Shown: positions 1 through 7,343 of the stretch, piece after piece
How positions within the stretch are numbered: the first letter of the stretch is position 1
Layout of the letters: every line of letters starts with the position of its first letter
NCBI GenBank assembly: GCA_022566355.1
Contig: JADFJB010000071.1
Location: 1-23,529 of the forward strand
DNA from: a candidate division KSB1 bacterium
Lineage (GTDB): Bacteria > Zhuqueibacterota > JdFR-76 > DREG01
DNA length: 23,529 nucleotides
Direction of reading: 5' to 3'
Position numbers and translations under genes: made by a program
The notes under the pieces: model-generated
Told to the model about the DNA's origin: nothing
Database searches by the model: none
The model's input: the letters and a program-made list of their open reading frames with translations, nothing else

Positions 1-11
1 TTAACATTTTC

Positions 12-36
12 ATTGTTCATTGTTCATTGTTCATTG
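12..36. repeat. Short 7-bp tandem repeat across the M1 peptidase stop codon
   Basis: The unit ATTGTTC is repeated three times and followed by a partial copy (ATTG). On the minus strand it reads as AATGAAC units. The repeat covers the last codons and the TGA stop of the M1 aminopeptidase gene, so slippage here would alter the C-terminus by only a few residues. No known element is recognised. Confidence 0.8.
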
Positions 37-2615
37 CTGATCGATACCGCCCTTACCAATAAATCAGTCGATTGCAATATTTTTCCTCGCAAGCGATCGG
101 TATAATTCTTTTGGTCCTTTAAGAATCGATCTACAATTTCAGCGGCTTCGGCTGAGTTATGCCCTCCAAAAATAACATCCAACCAGCGCTTGGGGAAAAA
201 GATGTCGCCGGTTTGTTGTATTTCCTGCAATAGTTCCAGGCTCTCTCTCAAATATTTCTGTGATTGTGAACCACGAATAGGGTGATGCAAATAACGCAAT
301 CCGGTTAAGACCCAGGGTTCATGGCTTCTATTTTTATCTTCTTTCAGACTTTCGAAGAATTCGTCACGAACAGTTTGATCCGCCGACAATGCCGGCAGTA
401 TAAATTTAAACCTGGCTTTTCTATCCGGACTTTTAATTCTTTGCAATTGGCCTCTGATCACATCTTCAGATTCAGGAATGCCGCGGACAGCTAATTCGAA
501 ACAAAGAGTAGTCATGTCATTTTCCTGGATGAAGAGTCCGGGGATCGTCAGCTCTTCCTGCCAGATTTTAAGCAATTTTGCTACAGCTTTTTCGGTAACA
601 GCAATACTGCGAAAAGTGCGGAAATAGCTTGTGATCGCTTTCGGATTCATAGGCTTGTTGATTAAATCCCACAATAATGTTTCAATGTCTATGGCCAATT
701 TTCTGCGTTGGCTGTCTGTATGAAACTTCCAGAATGCAGAGTTTAGATAACTGAGGATGCGTTCGATATTTTGAGTATCGTTTTCGTGTTGTAAAGCTGT
801 TTTGGCTGTGTTGAACAATGCACCTGGCAATACACGAAAATGCAGCATTTCCTCCCACAGCGTAATCCAGGCAACCCCGCGTAAAAGAGCGTCATCGATT
901 TTGTGAATATTGCTAAGCAAAAAGTTCCGGCTGTCCGTATCAAGTTCAAAATTGCCGTAACCTAACCCGGTGCCATTTGCCAGCACAAAATCGGGTTTGG
1001 GTAATCCCAGCGCTTCTTTAACTTCAACAACCTCTTGATTCATTTGAACTGGAAAGTACTGGCTACTATTATCACGAACTATAACCAGGTCCATCAGTTG
1101 GTTCCAGGTTTGTCCTATATTTTGGCTGTCTTCTTGTTTCACCAGCAATTTTGAAATATTGCCATTTTTATCAAAAGTTATTTCTGTGGTAAGATGGGGT
1201 CTGCCGGGTTGATTTACCCAAACTTCGCTCCAGGCCTTTAGGTCCTCTTCTGATTTTTTATCGAGAATCGCGATCAGATCCGGCCAGGTCGCATTGCCAT
1301 AGTTGAACTGATGTAGATACTCCCTTAAACCTGATTGAAAGGATTTCTCGCCTACCAAGCGCTCCAGGTGTTTCATAACAATGGGCGCTTTTTGATAAAT
1401 GATTGCGCCATAAAGTGTGCCGGCGTTTTTCAAATTATCCAAATCCTGGCGGATCGGATTGGCGCCTGCAGTTCGGTCGACGCCATAAGCGCCGGGGTAA
1501 TGAGCCAGGAGGAAACGCAGGGGGTGATTGATCTCCGGAAAGCTGGGATTAACGATTTTTGCAGCCATGAAATTGGCAAAGACTTCCTTCATCCAGACAT
1601 CGTTAAACCAGTCCATAGTAACGAGATTGCCAAACCACATATGAGCGGTTTCATGGGCAATCACACTCGCCCGACCCAGCTTTTGATTTTGAGTTGCCGA
1701 ACGTTCCAAAAATAGTCTGGAAGCGCGATATAAAATCGCTCCGGGATGTTCCATACCGCCATACTGAAAAGAGGGGATCAGAACGAAATCAAATTTGTCG
1801 AAAGGGTAGGGGATGCCGGTGTACTCTTCCAGCCAATTAAGCGCGGTAAAATGTAAATCAAAAATAGTTTTGGTATTGGATTGCACTTTTTCTGCATCGG
1901 TTTCCCTGTGAAACATTCGCATAATTCGACCGTTCCGCTCCTCGCTAATCACTTCGAATTCACCTACTGCAAAAGAAAATAAATATGTGCTGATAAGTTT
2001 AGTTTCTGCAAAATCAAAGCGCATTCTACCTTGTGAAGTCTTAGTCTTTGCCAATTTTCCATTTGCGACCGCTTGCCAGGTTTCCGGAATCTCCAGTGAG
2101 AGTTTATAGATTGCTTTTAAATTCGGTTGATCAAAACATGGGAAGGCAAATGACGCACGGTTCGGAACAAAAAGTGTGTAGAGAAATTTTTCATTGCGGT
2201 TAAGTGAGCTTTCGCCGGCAATAAAATCGATGACGATACTAATATCCCCCATTTTTAAATATGTCGACGAAATGACAATATGGCCATTTATGAATTCGTA
2301 ATTGATCTCGGTTTCCTTATTTCCTACACGAATCACTTTAGCGGGATTTTCATTAAAATCAATGATGAGTGGCAAAGAAAGATCGTTCAATTGAAGGCTT
2401 ATAACAACCTGGCCCGTGATTTCTTGATCCAACGATTCCGGAATAGAGAAATGTAATTGGTAATGGAGATTGGAAATGGTTTTTGCACGATGTCTGGCGA
2501 TTTCGAGCGATACACCTTGTACAATATCCAGACCAGGCTTTTTTGAACAACTTAACGGAACTAGCGCAAACAAAGTCAACGGAATTAGGAGGATTTGTAA
2601 GGATTTTATTGACAT
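24..2615 (-). CDS. M1 family zinc aminopeptidase, predicted lipoprotein
   Basis: This is a gluzincin aminopeptidase of the M1 (aminopeptidase N-like) family, which removes N-terminal residues from peptides. The zinc motif HETAH lies at about residues 321-325, with the third ligand Glu 19 residues later in the stretch WMKEVFANF. The exopeptidase motif reads YGGMEHPGA in place of the usual GAMEN. A Tyr in YQKAPIVMKHL fits the transition-state tyrosine. The N-terminal catalytic part is followed by a long helical C-terminal region, giving about 863 residues, normal for the family. I place the start at the ATG at 2615, not at an upstream in-frame codon near 2690, because a signal peptide follows at once, ending LVPLSC. 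That is an acceptable though not ideal lipobox, so the enzyme is probably anchored in the periplasm. It stands apart from the next minus-strand gene by more than 350 bp and is probably transcribed on its own. Substrate range cannot be read from the sequence. Confidence 0.93.
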   Translation of the reverse strand: MSIKSLQILLIPLTLFALVPLSCSKKPGLDIVQGVSLEIARHRAKTISNLHYQLHFSIPESLDQEITGQVVISLQLNDLSLPLIIDFNENPAKVIRVGNKETEINYEFINGHIVISSTYLKMGDISIVIDFIAGESSLNRNEKFLYTLFVPNRASFAFPCFDQPNLKAIYKLSLEIPETWQAVANGKLAKTKTSQGRMRFDFAETKLISTYLFSFAVGEFEVISEERNGRIMRMFHRETDAEKVQSNTKTIFDLHFTALNWLEEYTGIPYPFDKFDFVLIPSFQYGGMEHPGAILYRASRLFLERSATQNQKLGRASVIAHETAHMWFGNLVTMDWFNDVWMKEVFANFMAAKIVNPSFPEINHPLRFLLAHYPGAYGVDRTAGANPIRQDLDNLKNAGTLYGAIIYQKAPIVMKHLERLVGEKSFQSGLREYLHQFNYGNATWPDLIAILDKKSEEDLKAWSEVWVNQPGRPHLTTEITFDKNGNISKLLVKQEDSQNIGQTWNQLMDLVIVRDNSSQYFPVQMNQEVVEVKEALGLPKPDFVLANGTGLGYGNFELDTDSRNFLLSNIHKIDDALLRGVAWITLWEEMLHFRVLPGALFNTAKTALQHENDTQNIERILSYLNSAFWKFHTDSQRRKLAIDIETLLWDLINKPMNPKAITSYFRTFRSIAVTEKAVAKLLKIWQEELTIPGLFIQENDMTTLCFELAVRGIPESEDVIRGQLQRIKSPDRKARFKFILPALSADQTVRDEFFESLKEDKNRSHEPWVLTGLRYLHHPIRGSQSQKYLRESLELLQEIQQTGDIFFPKRWLDVIFGGHNSAEAAEIVDRFLKDQKNYTDRLRGKILQSTDLLVRAVSISNEQ

Positions 2616-2692
2616 GATTCTGATTCCAGTTTCTTTATAAAAAGTTTTCACAAGAATATTTACTATTTTAAAATTCTGACAAATTAACAAAA

Positions 2693-2818
2693 TGTCATTT
2701 CGACCAAGCCCTTCGGCTGCGCTCAGGATGTACTCCGCGAGGAGAAATCTTGTTTTCCAACAAGTTATATTTAGAATAGATCATAAGATTTCTCGGTGTA
2801 AACTCCTCGAAAATGACA
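2693..2818. repeat. 126-bp palindromic intergenic repeat element (REP/MITE-like)
   Basis: The ends are near-perfect inverted repeats: TGTCATTTCGA at 2693-2703 and, on the other strand, TGTCATTTTCGA at 2807-2818. A second inverted pair lies inside (GAGAAATCTT at 2742-2751 and AAGATTTCTC at 2785-2794). The arms also match around CTCCGCGAGGAG and ACTCCTCG. The left arm contains a small inner hairpin around CCCTTCGGCTGCGCTCAGG. Repeats of this style (TGTCATTTCGACC...GGAGAAATCT) occur dispersed between genes in many bacterial genomes. An open frame runs through it but only as a by-product. It may be mobilised in trans, or may act as a transcription terminator or RNA stabiliser for the flanking gene. 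This is inference. Confidence 0.75.
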
Positions 2819-2982
2819 GCGAAAAATTATATTACATTGTTTCAATATATAAAATATACCTTACCACCACTGTGGTTTGATTATGGATTTATTAGGATTT
2901 TACTTTACCAGGTAAGAAAAATCAAGGTAAAAATGGGGAAATTAAGATGCCGTTAAAAAGGGTAATATTTGAAAAAAAAGAA

Positions 2983-3180
2983 TCAGCCGTTAACCTGAAT
3001 CTGGACAAAATCGTCGTCGACACCGGAGCAGGGGCATAATTCTATCTGGTAGCGGATCTCATCACGTAAATGGTCAAGTGCATTAGCTGGACTCAGTCCA
3101 CGGGCACTGGCCATTTGTTCGGAGCATAGTGCGATGAAATCGCCATCTTCGGTTTCTTCTACTGTTGCATGAAAGATCAT
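2983..3180 (-). CDS. Small HicB-like domain protein (orphan)
   Basis: This small acidic protein has about 65 residues. The start MIFHATVEETEDGDFIALC fits the first strands of the HicB fold (beta strand, turn, strand with a central aromatic and Ala), and SPANALDHLRDEIRYQIEL fits the following helix. The end contains CPCSGVDD. HicB proteins are usually antitoxins to HicA, but no HicA-like partner (short protein with a conserved His) is visible on either side, and many stand-alone HicB-like proteins are not part of toxin pairs. I chose the ATG at 3180 because an AGGAG sequence lies 13 nt upstream; the in-frame ATG at 3210 has no ribosome-binding site. It ends 160 bp from the palindromic repeat. 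The fold assignment is by pattern only; function is unknown. Confidence 0.6.
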   Translation of the reverse strand: MIFHATVEETEDGDFIALCSEQMASARGLSPANALDHLRDEIRYQIELCPCSGVDDDFVQIQVNG

Positions 3181-3275
3181 TTTTAGGTCACTTCTCCTTT
3201 CGTATTTCATTTAATTCGTAGCAGAATGTAGCAATGGTTTTCATAGAAAATCAAGAAAAAATGAGAATCGTTAAA

Positions 3276-4880
3276 TTATTTTTTGATCACGACAATCAAC
3301 CGATTTAATAAAGGAATAATACTTTCTTTTGAATTTATGCCCATCAAACAAATTTGTATCCAATTTCGTTTGAGAAGGTACTCGCTTTTATAACTTAATA
3401 GAAAACCTGATTTTTCTAATCGTTGGCCAATGCTTTTGGCGTTTACTTTTTTCGGCAGCTCTATTGTGATAACAGCGGGAGACATGTCGGACTCTGAAGC
3501 AACGAGTTGAAAACCAAGTTTTTGCAGCCTGTGTCTAAGCCAGGACGAGAGATCGATTATTTCGTTGAAGATTTCCTCGGAAATAAAATGTTCTAAAGCT
3601 GTTTGTAATGCTAGAACGAGGTTTGAGGAAATTGTAAAAGGCACCCCATCTTTCTCAGAGTAATAACCAAGATCCAAATACTTGGGTAAATACGGCGCGG
3701 AACGAACTTTGTGATTATAAAATACCATGGATAAACCAGGGAATGATCCCAGGCCTTTGCCGCTGACGCCTGAAGATAAATAGACTTCACGCAAGTCAAC
3801 AGGGACTGTTCCGATAGAGCTGATGCTATCTAGACAAAGATGAATCTTTTTTTCTCTACACAGTGTCTTAAACATATCCAAATCATTCAAAACACCGGTT
3901 GATGTTTCACAATGAACAACCCAAAGCCATTTAACATTAGACATTCCTTCCAATTTATTCAGGATCAAGTCACTTCTAAAAGAAGTACCCCAGTTTACTT
4001 GCAGGATATCAAACGACAATCCGAATCGGGTGGCATGGTCGATCAAACGATCGCCAAATTCCCCATTGCTCAAAATTAAGCCTTGCGTGTTTTTCAATGA
4101 TAATTGACCGGCAATGACGTCATTTGCCAGGGTGCCCGATCCCATGAAAATTTCAACAGATCTCGAACCGACCCATTCACATAAATGACGCTTTGTACGT
4201 TTAAATTCTTTCATGAAATTTTCACAACGATGTGATATGGGAATTTCATTAAACACTTGCTTAACATTTTGATGGATCGTTACCGGACCAGGTAGAAAAT
4301 TTGCCGGAGAATTTTTTATGGAAGATGTCGGATTATTGCGAATAAAGTTTTTAGCCTTCTCCAAGAAGGCTTCCGGCGTTAAATACAAAGGCTGGTATGG
4401 CGCTTCCGGCGAGCCGACAAGGGGGCCAAAGGGGATGAAACCGATGTGTTGATATAATTTCTTTTGCCTTAATGCGCCTGAAATAATTGCAAGGTCAAAT
4501 CCCTGGCTGATACAATGTTCAGCCATTTTCTTTAATAGTTCAAAAAATATCTTGCCCGAACGATATTCTTTTTCCACTGCAAGCAGACGGATTTCACACG
4601 CAGAATGCGCATCCGGCAGGTATGAATTTAGGTCGTCAATCTTTTCATCTAAAGAGAATGGACGTTTGTTTCTTATTGCAATCATCCCAACAAGAATATC
4701 ATTTTGAAGACAGATCAAATAAGTGTTTTCTTTATGGAATTTATCTACAAAAGCTTTTTTGGAGTTCCTTTTATTTTGAGGGATTTCTTCAACAAATGTT
4801 TTGTAATTTAGTTTATGAATCTGTTCAAACTCCCATTCTTCTTTTGCAACCTTATATGTCAGAGATTGGCTTGTAGGCAT
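3276..4880 (-). CDS. GNAT acyltransferase fused to class V PLP aminotransferase
   Basis: This is a two-domain protein of 534 residues. Residues about 1-175 look like a GNAT fold: conserved core EIRLLAVEKEYRSGKIFFELL at about 96-116 and HIGFIPFGP at about 145-153. The acyl-CoA loop is degenerate (RSGKIF instead of RxxGxG), and the early segment LNYKTFVEEIP recalls FeeM-type N-acyl amino acid synthases and autoinducer synthases more than ordinary acetyltransferases. Residues about 194-534 are a fold-type I class V aminotransferase of the serine-glyoxylate/phosphoserine kind: NFLPGPV at the start, phosphate loop GSGT (247-250), PLP-binding Asp351 in LDSISSIG, and Schiff-base Lys375 in SGKGLGSFPG. 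All PLP residues look intact. The gene is the last of a probable operon, 44 bp after a PlsY-like gene. A plausible role is to form an amino compound and acylate it, giving an N-acyl amino acid or aminolipid; this is inference from fusion and context. The domain calls are firm, the substrates unknown. Confidence 0.85.
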   Translation of the reverse strand: MPTSQSLTYKVAKEEWEFEQIHKLNYKTFVEEIPQNKRNSKKAFVDKFHKENTYLICLQNDILVGMIAIRNKRPFSLDEKIDDLNSYLPDAHSACEIRLLAVEKEYRSGKIFFELLKKMAEHCISQGFDLAIISGALRQKKLYQHIGFIPFGPLVGSPEAPYQPLYLTPEAFLEKAKNFIRNNPTSSIKNSPANFLPGPVTIHQNVKQVFNEIPISHRCENFMKEFKRTKRHLCEWVGSRSVEIFMGSGTLANDVIAGQLSLKNTQGLILSNGEFGDRLIDHATRFGLSFDILQVNWGTSFRSDLILNKLEGMSNVKWLWVVHCETSTGVLNDLDMFKTLCREKKIHLCLDSISSIGTVPVDLREVYLSSGVSGKGLGSFPGLSMVFYNHKVRSAPYLPKYLDLGYYSEKDGVPFTISSNLVLALQTALEHFISEEIFNEIIDLSSWLRHRLQKLGFQLVASESDMSPAVITIELPKKVNAKSIGQRLEKSGFLLSYKSEYLLKRNWIQICLMGINSKESIIPLLNRLIVVIKK

Positions 4881-4924
4881 TGTTGTTTACTGATCTAAAG
4901 AGGGTATGTGTTCTTTAGAGATTA

Positions 4925-5503
4925 TTATTTCTTATGAAGTAAGCGAACTAAATCACGTATGCTGTTCCTGTGTGCAATTAAAATGATTAGAATCAGTGCG
5001 GTAATTCCCAACTCATTGATGAGTGTTGGATCAAAAGTGAGATAGACAATAGGAGTAAGAACAATTATGATAAGACCGCTCAAAGTATATTTCCTGAAGA
5101 TAAAATATACGATACCAAAAAGCACTAGTAAAACAATAAGGAGCTGGTAGTTAAAAACCAATATCGCTCCGGCAGCTGTTGCAATTCCTTTTCCTCCGGA
5201 GAATTTTAGTTGAATCGGCCAATTGTGACCTGCGACAACAGCCAGTATTACTAATATAACCGCTATTTCAGTAAGTTCAAAATAGAAAGCTGCCCATACA
5301 ACAATGGCTCCTTTAGCGGCGTCGCCTAGTAAAGTAATAATAAAACCAATTTTACCATATTTTCTACCTACATTAGTAGCCCCGGTAGCATGGCTGCCGT
5401 GGTTCCTTATATCATCTGCATTTAACAGACGAACCAGGTAATAACCGGTCGAAAAACAGCCAAGGAGGTAGCTTAGAAAGATGAATATGATCTCTTTGCT
5501 CAT
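4925..5503 (-). CDS. Divergent PlsY-family acyltransferase (acyl-phosphate type), membrane
   Basis: This is an integral membrane protein of the PlsY family, which transfers acyl groups from acyl-phosphate to glycerol 3-phosphate. It has about 192 residues, a usual length, with several hydrophobic helices. Motif 1 reads GSHATGATNVGR (36-47) where typical members have GSGNxGATNxxR; the Ser and Arg reported as essential are kept. Motif 2, GHNWPIQLKFSGGKGIAT (92-109), is well preserved. Motif 3 is poor: AHRNSIRDLVRLL with no Asn in the usual place and no terminal Glu. These changes suggest either a weak copy or a different acyl acceptor. I used the ATG at 5503; an in-frame TTG at 5524 is possible and neither has a clear ribosome-binding site. 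It sits between a D-aminoacylase-like gene (63 bp upstream, about 42 if the TTG is used) and a GNAT-aminotransferase fusion gene (44 bp downstream). This is like the pairing of N- and O-acyltransferases in aminolipid pathways (OlsB/OlsA). I withhold the symbol plsY because of the motif changes. Confidence 0.8.
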   Translation of the reverse strand: MSKEIIFIFLSYLLGCFSTGYYLVRLLNADDIRNHGSHATGATNVGRKYGKIGFIITLLGDAAKGAIVVWAAFYFELTEIAVILVILAVVAGHNWPIQLKFSGGKGIATAAGAILVFNYQLLIVLLVLFGIVYFIFRKYTLSGLIIIVLTPIVYLTFDPTLINELGITALILIILIAHRNSIRDLVRLLHKK

Positions 5504-5566
5504 AAAGAAATTTTGTGTTTCCAAAACGATGTTTTAATAAGATCTTATAAATGGTTCACATAATTT

Positions 5567-7186
5567 CTATCTGCTTAATACCCGGCCAGACATGACATCC
5601 GTAAATTCTCCATCCAAAATAGCAGCCTGGCCATTGACAAAAACATGAACCATCCCTTCAGAAAGGTGGTAGGGTTCGGTGAACGTTGCACGATCGCGAA
5701 GCTTATCGAGATCGAAAATGACCAGGTCTGCATAAGCGCCTTGCCGTATTACACCCCGGTTCCAAAGCCGGAATACCTGGGCCGGCAAGCTCGTCATACT
5801 CCGGATCGCAGCAGGCAGTTCAAGGACATTTTCCTCCAAAACATATTTATGGATCTTGCGCGGGAAAGTGCCAAAAGCGCGTGGATGGGGAACGCCCTCG
5901 CCCCATTTAGGATAAGCGCCATCTGAAGAGGTCATGGTCCAGGATTGGACCATGAAGGTTTTTACGTCATCTTCATTCATATTAAAGGAAATGATGGATG
6001 GTCCGCCTTTGCGAAACATTTTGATGGATGCCTCGACCGGATTCATTTGCCAATCGTCTGCTACTTCCGCCAGTGTTCGACCTTCGATGGCAGGATCCGG
6101 TTGAAACCGTCGGAATAAGATACGATCGGCGCCACCACGCCGAGCTAAATTCTCCATCATTTCAGTGATGATTTTGGCCATAGTTGCCGGGTTTTCGAAA
6201 CGGGCGATGAGCGAATCTCGTCCGCCGGCCTGTGCCCAGCGGGGCAGGAGCGCTGCGCCAAGCCCGGTAGAAGATGCAATATAAGGGTATTGATCCGCAT
6301 AGATTTCCAAGTCTTGCTTACGAGCTCGGTCAATACGGCGTACTACAGCCATGGAATAACCCCAAACCGGCGGTCCCAATACCTTAATATGAGTCACGAT
6401 TCCCGGGAGGCTGGCTTCCCGGGCTATTTGAATTACTTCATCCACGGCCGCTACAACGCCGATAGTATAATTAGATTCATCTCGGATATGACTGGTATAA
6501 ACGCCGCCGTACTCCGATGCAATCTTGGCCAGTTCTACTAATTCCCGGGTATCCGAATAGCTTCCCGGTGCATAAAAAGGGCCGCTGGATAGTCCGAACG
6601 CTCCGGCTTTCATCCCTTTTCGTACAAGGTCTCTCATTTGCTCTAGCTCGGTTTCAGTAGGTAGCCGATCAACCATACCCATAACCTGGCGGCGGATCGA
6701 GCCGTGCGGAACCAGTTGAGCCGCATTGATTCCGAGTCCATGTTTCAGAAGGTCCCCTTTTTGCTTTTCAATATCTACGGGTCCACCGCCATCAGGATTT
6801 ATGAAAACCGTGGTAATCCCCTGGGCAAGAAGCGGCTGGGCGTGACTGCGGTCTTCGGAAGTGAGTCCTCCAGAAGTGTGGGAATGGCTATCGATGAAAC
6901 CCGGCGCTACATATAATCCGGAAGCATCGATCTCACGTTCTGCCTGAGCATCGTCCAGGTTTCCCAATGCAGCTATTCGATCTCCCTTGATCCCTATGTC
7001 CGTTCGAAACCAGGGATTGCCGGATCCATCTAATACCCTGCCGTTGCGGATAATCGTTCCATACTTTTCCTGGGGTAAGGCCTGCTCAGTTAAGGTAATC
7101 AGAAAAGTGATTAGGATGTATCGAAGCAATGATGGAAATGTGAAACACTGGACAATACTTGTTGAGGATTTAACCGGGTTTCTCAT
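5567..7186 (-). CDS. Secreted amidohydrolase, N-acyl-D-amino-acid deacylase family
   Basis: This is a metal-dependent hydrolase of the amidohydrolase superfamily. Its relatives remove the acyl group from N-acyl-D-amino acids. With the start at 7186 it has 539 residues: a hydrophobic signal segment (about 18-36), a beta-sandwich part, then the TIM barrel with metal motif GFIDSHSHT (His101, His103), His233 in YTSHIRDE, His266 in VTHIKVLGP and Asp422 in TSSDGAYP. Family signatures SSGPFYAPG and HPRAFGTFPR are also present, and LPAQVFRLWNRG precedes the returning beta-sandwich. The bridging metal ligand Cys found in classical D-aminoacylases (GNCG motif) is missing; that place reads INPDGGGP, so substrate or metal use may differ. 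An upstream TTG at 7225 is less likely, since AGAAGAGAAAAG precedes the ATG. The gene appears richer in G+C than its neighbours. It leads a probable operon with the PlsY-like and GNAT-aminotransferase genes. Confidence 0.88.
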   Translation of the reverse strand: MRNPVKSSTSIVQCFTFPSLLRYILITFLITLTEQALPQEKYGTIIRNGRVLDGSGNPWFRTDIGIKGDRIAALGNLDDAQAEREIDASGLYVAPGFIDSHSHTSGGLTSEDRSHAQPLLAQGITTVFINPDGGGPVDIEKQKGDLLKHGLGINAAQLVPHGSIRRQVMGMVDRLPTETELEQMRDLVRKGMKAGAFGLSSGPFYAPGSYSDTRELVELAKIASEYGGVYTSHIRDESNYTIGVVAAVDEVIQIAREASLPGIVTHIKVLGPPVWGYSMAVVRRIDRARKQDLEIYADQYPYIASSTGLGAALLPRWAQAGGRDSLIARFENPATMAKIITEMMENLARRGGADRILFRRFQPDPAIEGRTLAEVADDWQMNPVEASIKMFRKGGPSIISFNMNEDDVKTFMVQSWTMTSSDGAYPKWGEGVPHPRAFGTFPRKIHKYVLEENVLELPAAIRSMTSLPAQVFRLWNRGVIRQGAYADLVIFDLDKLRDRATFTEPYHLSEGMVHVFVNGQAAILDGEFTDVMSGRVLSR

Positions 7187-7343
7187 CTTTTCTCTTCTAT
7201 TTTTGTTTATTCGTTTGAAAGACAAATTACCCAGGTTAGAAGATATCGCAGGTCCGGATTAAAAAATCAGATAAGCAAATGTAATTAGTGTCATTAACGG
7301 TACAATAAATAATGAATTCCACTTTGGTAGATTAAGAAATGGT

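Noticed and set aside
2692-2880. Open frame of 62 codons on the plus strand
   Set aside because: It lies within and beyond the palindromic repeat, has no ribosome-binding site, and its translation is the usual by-product of this repeat type.
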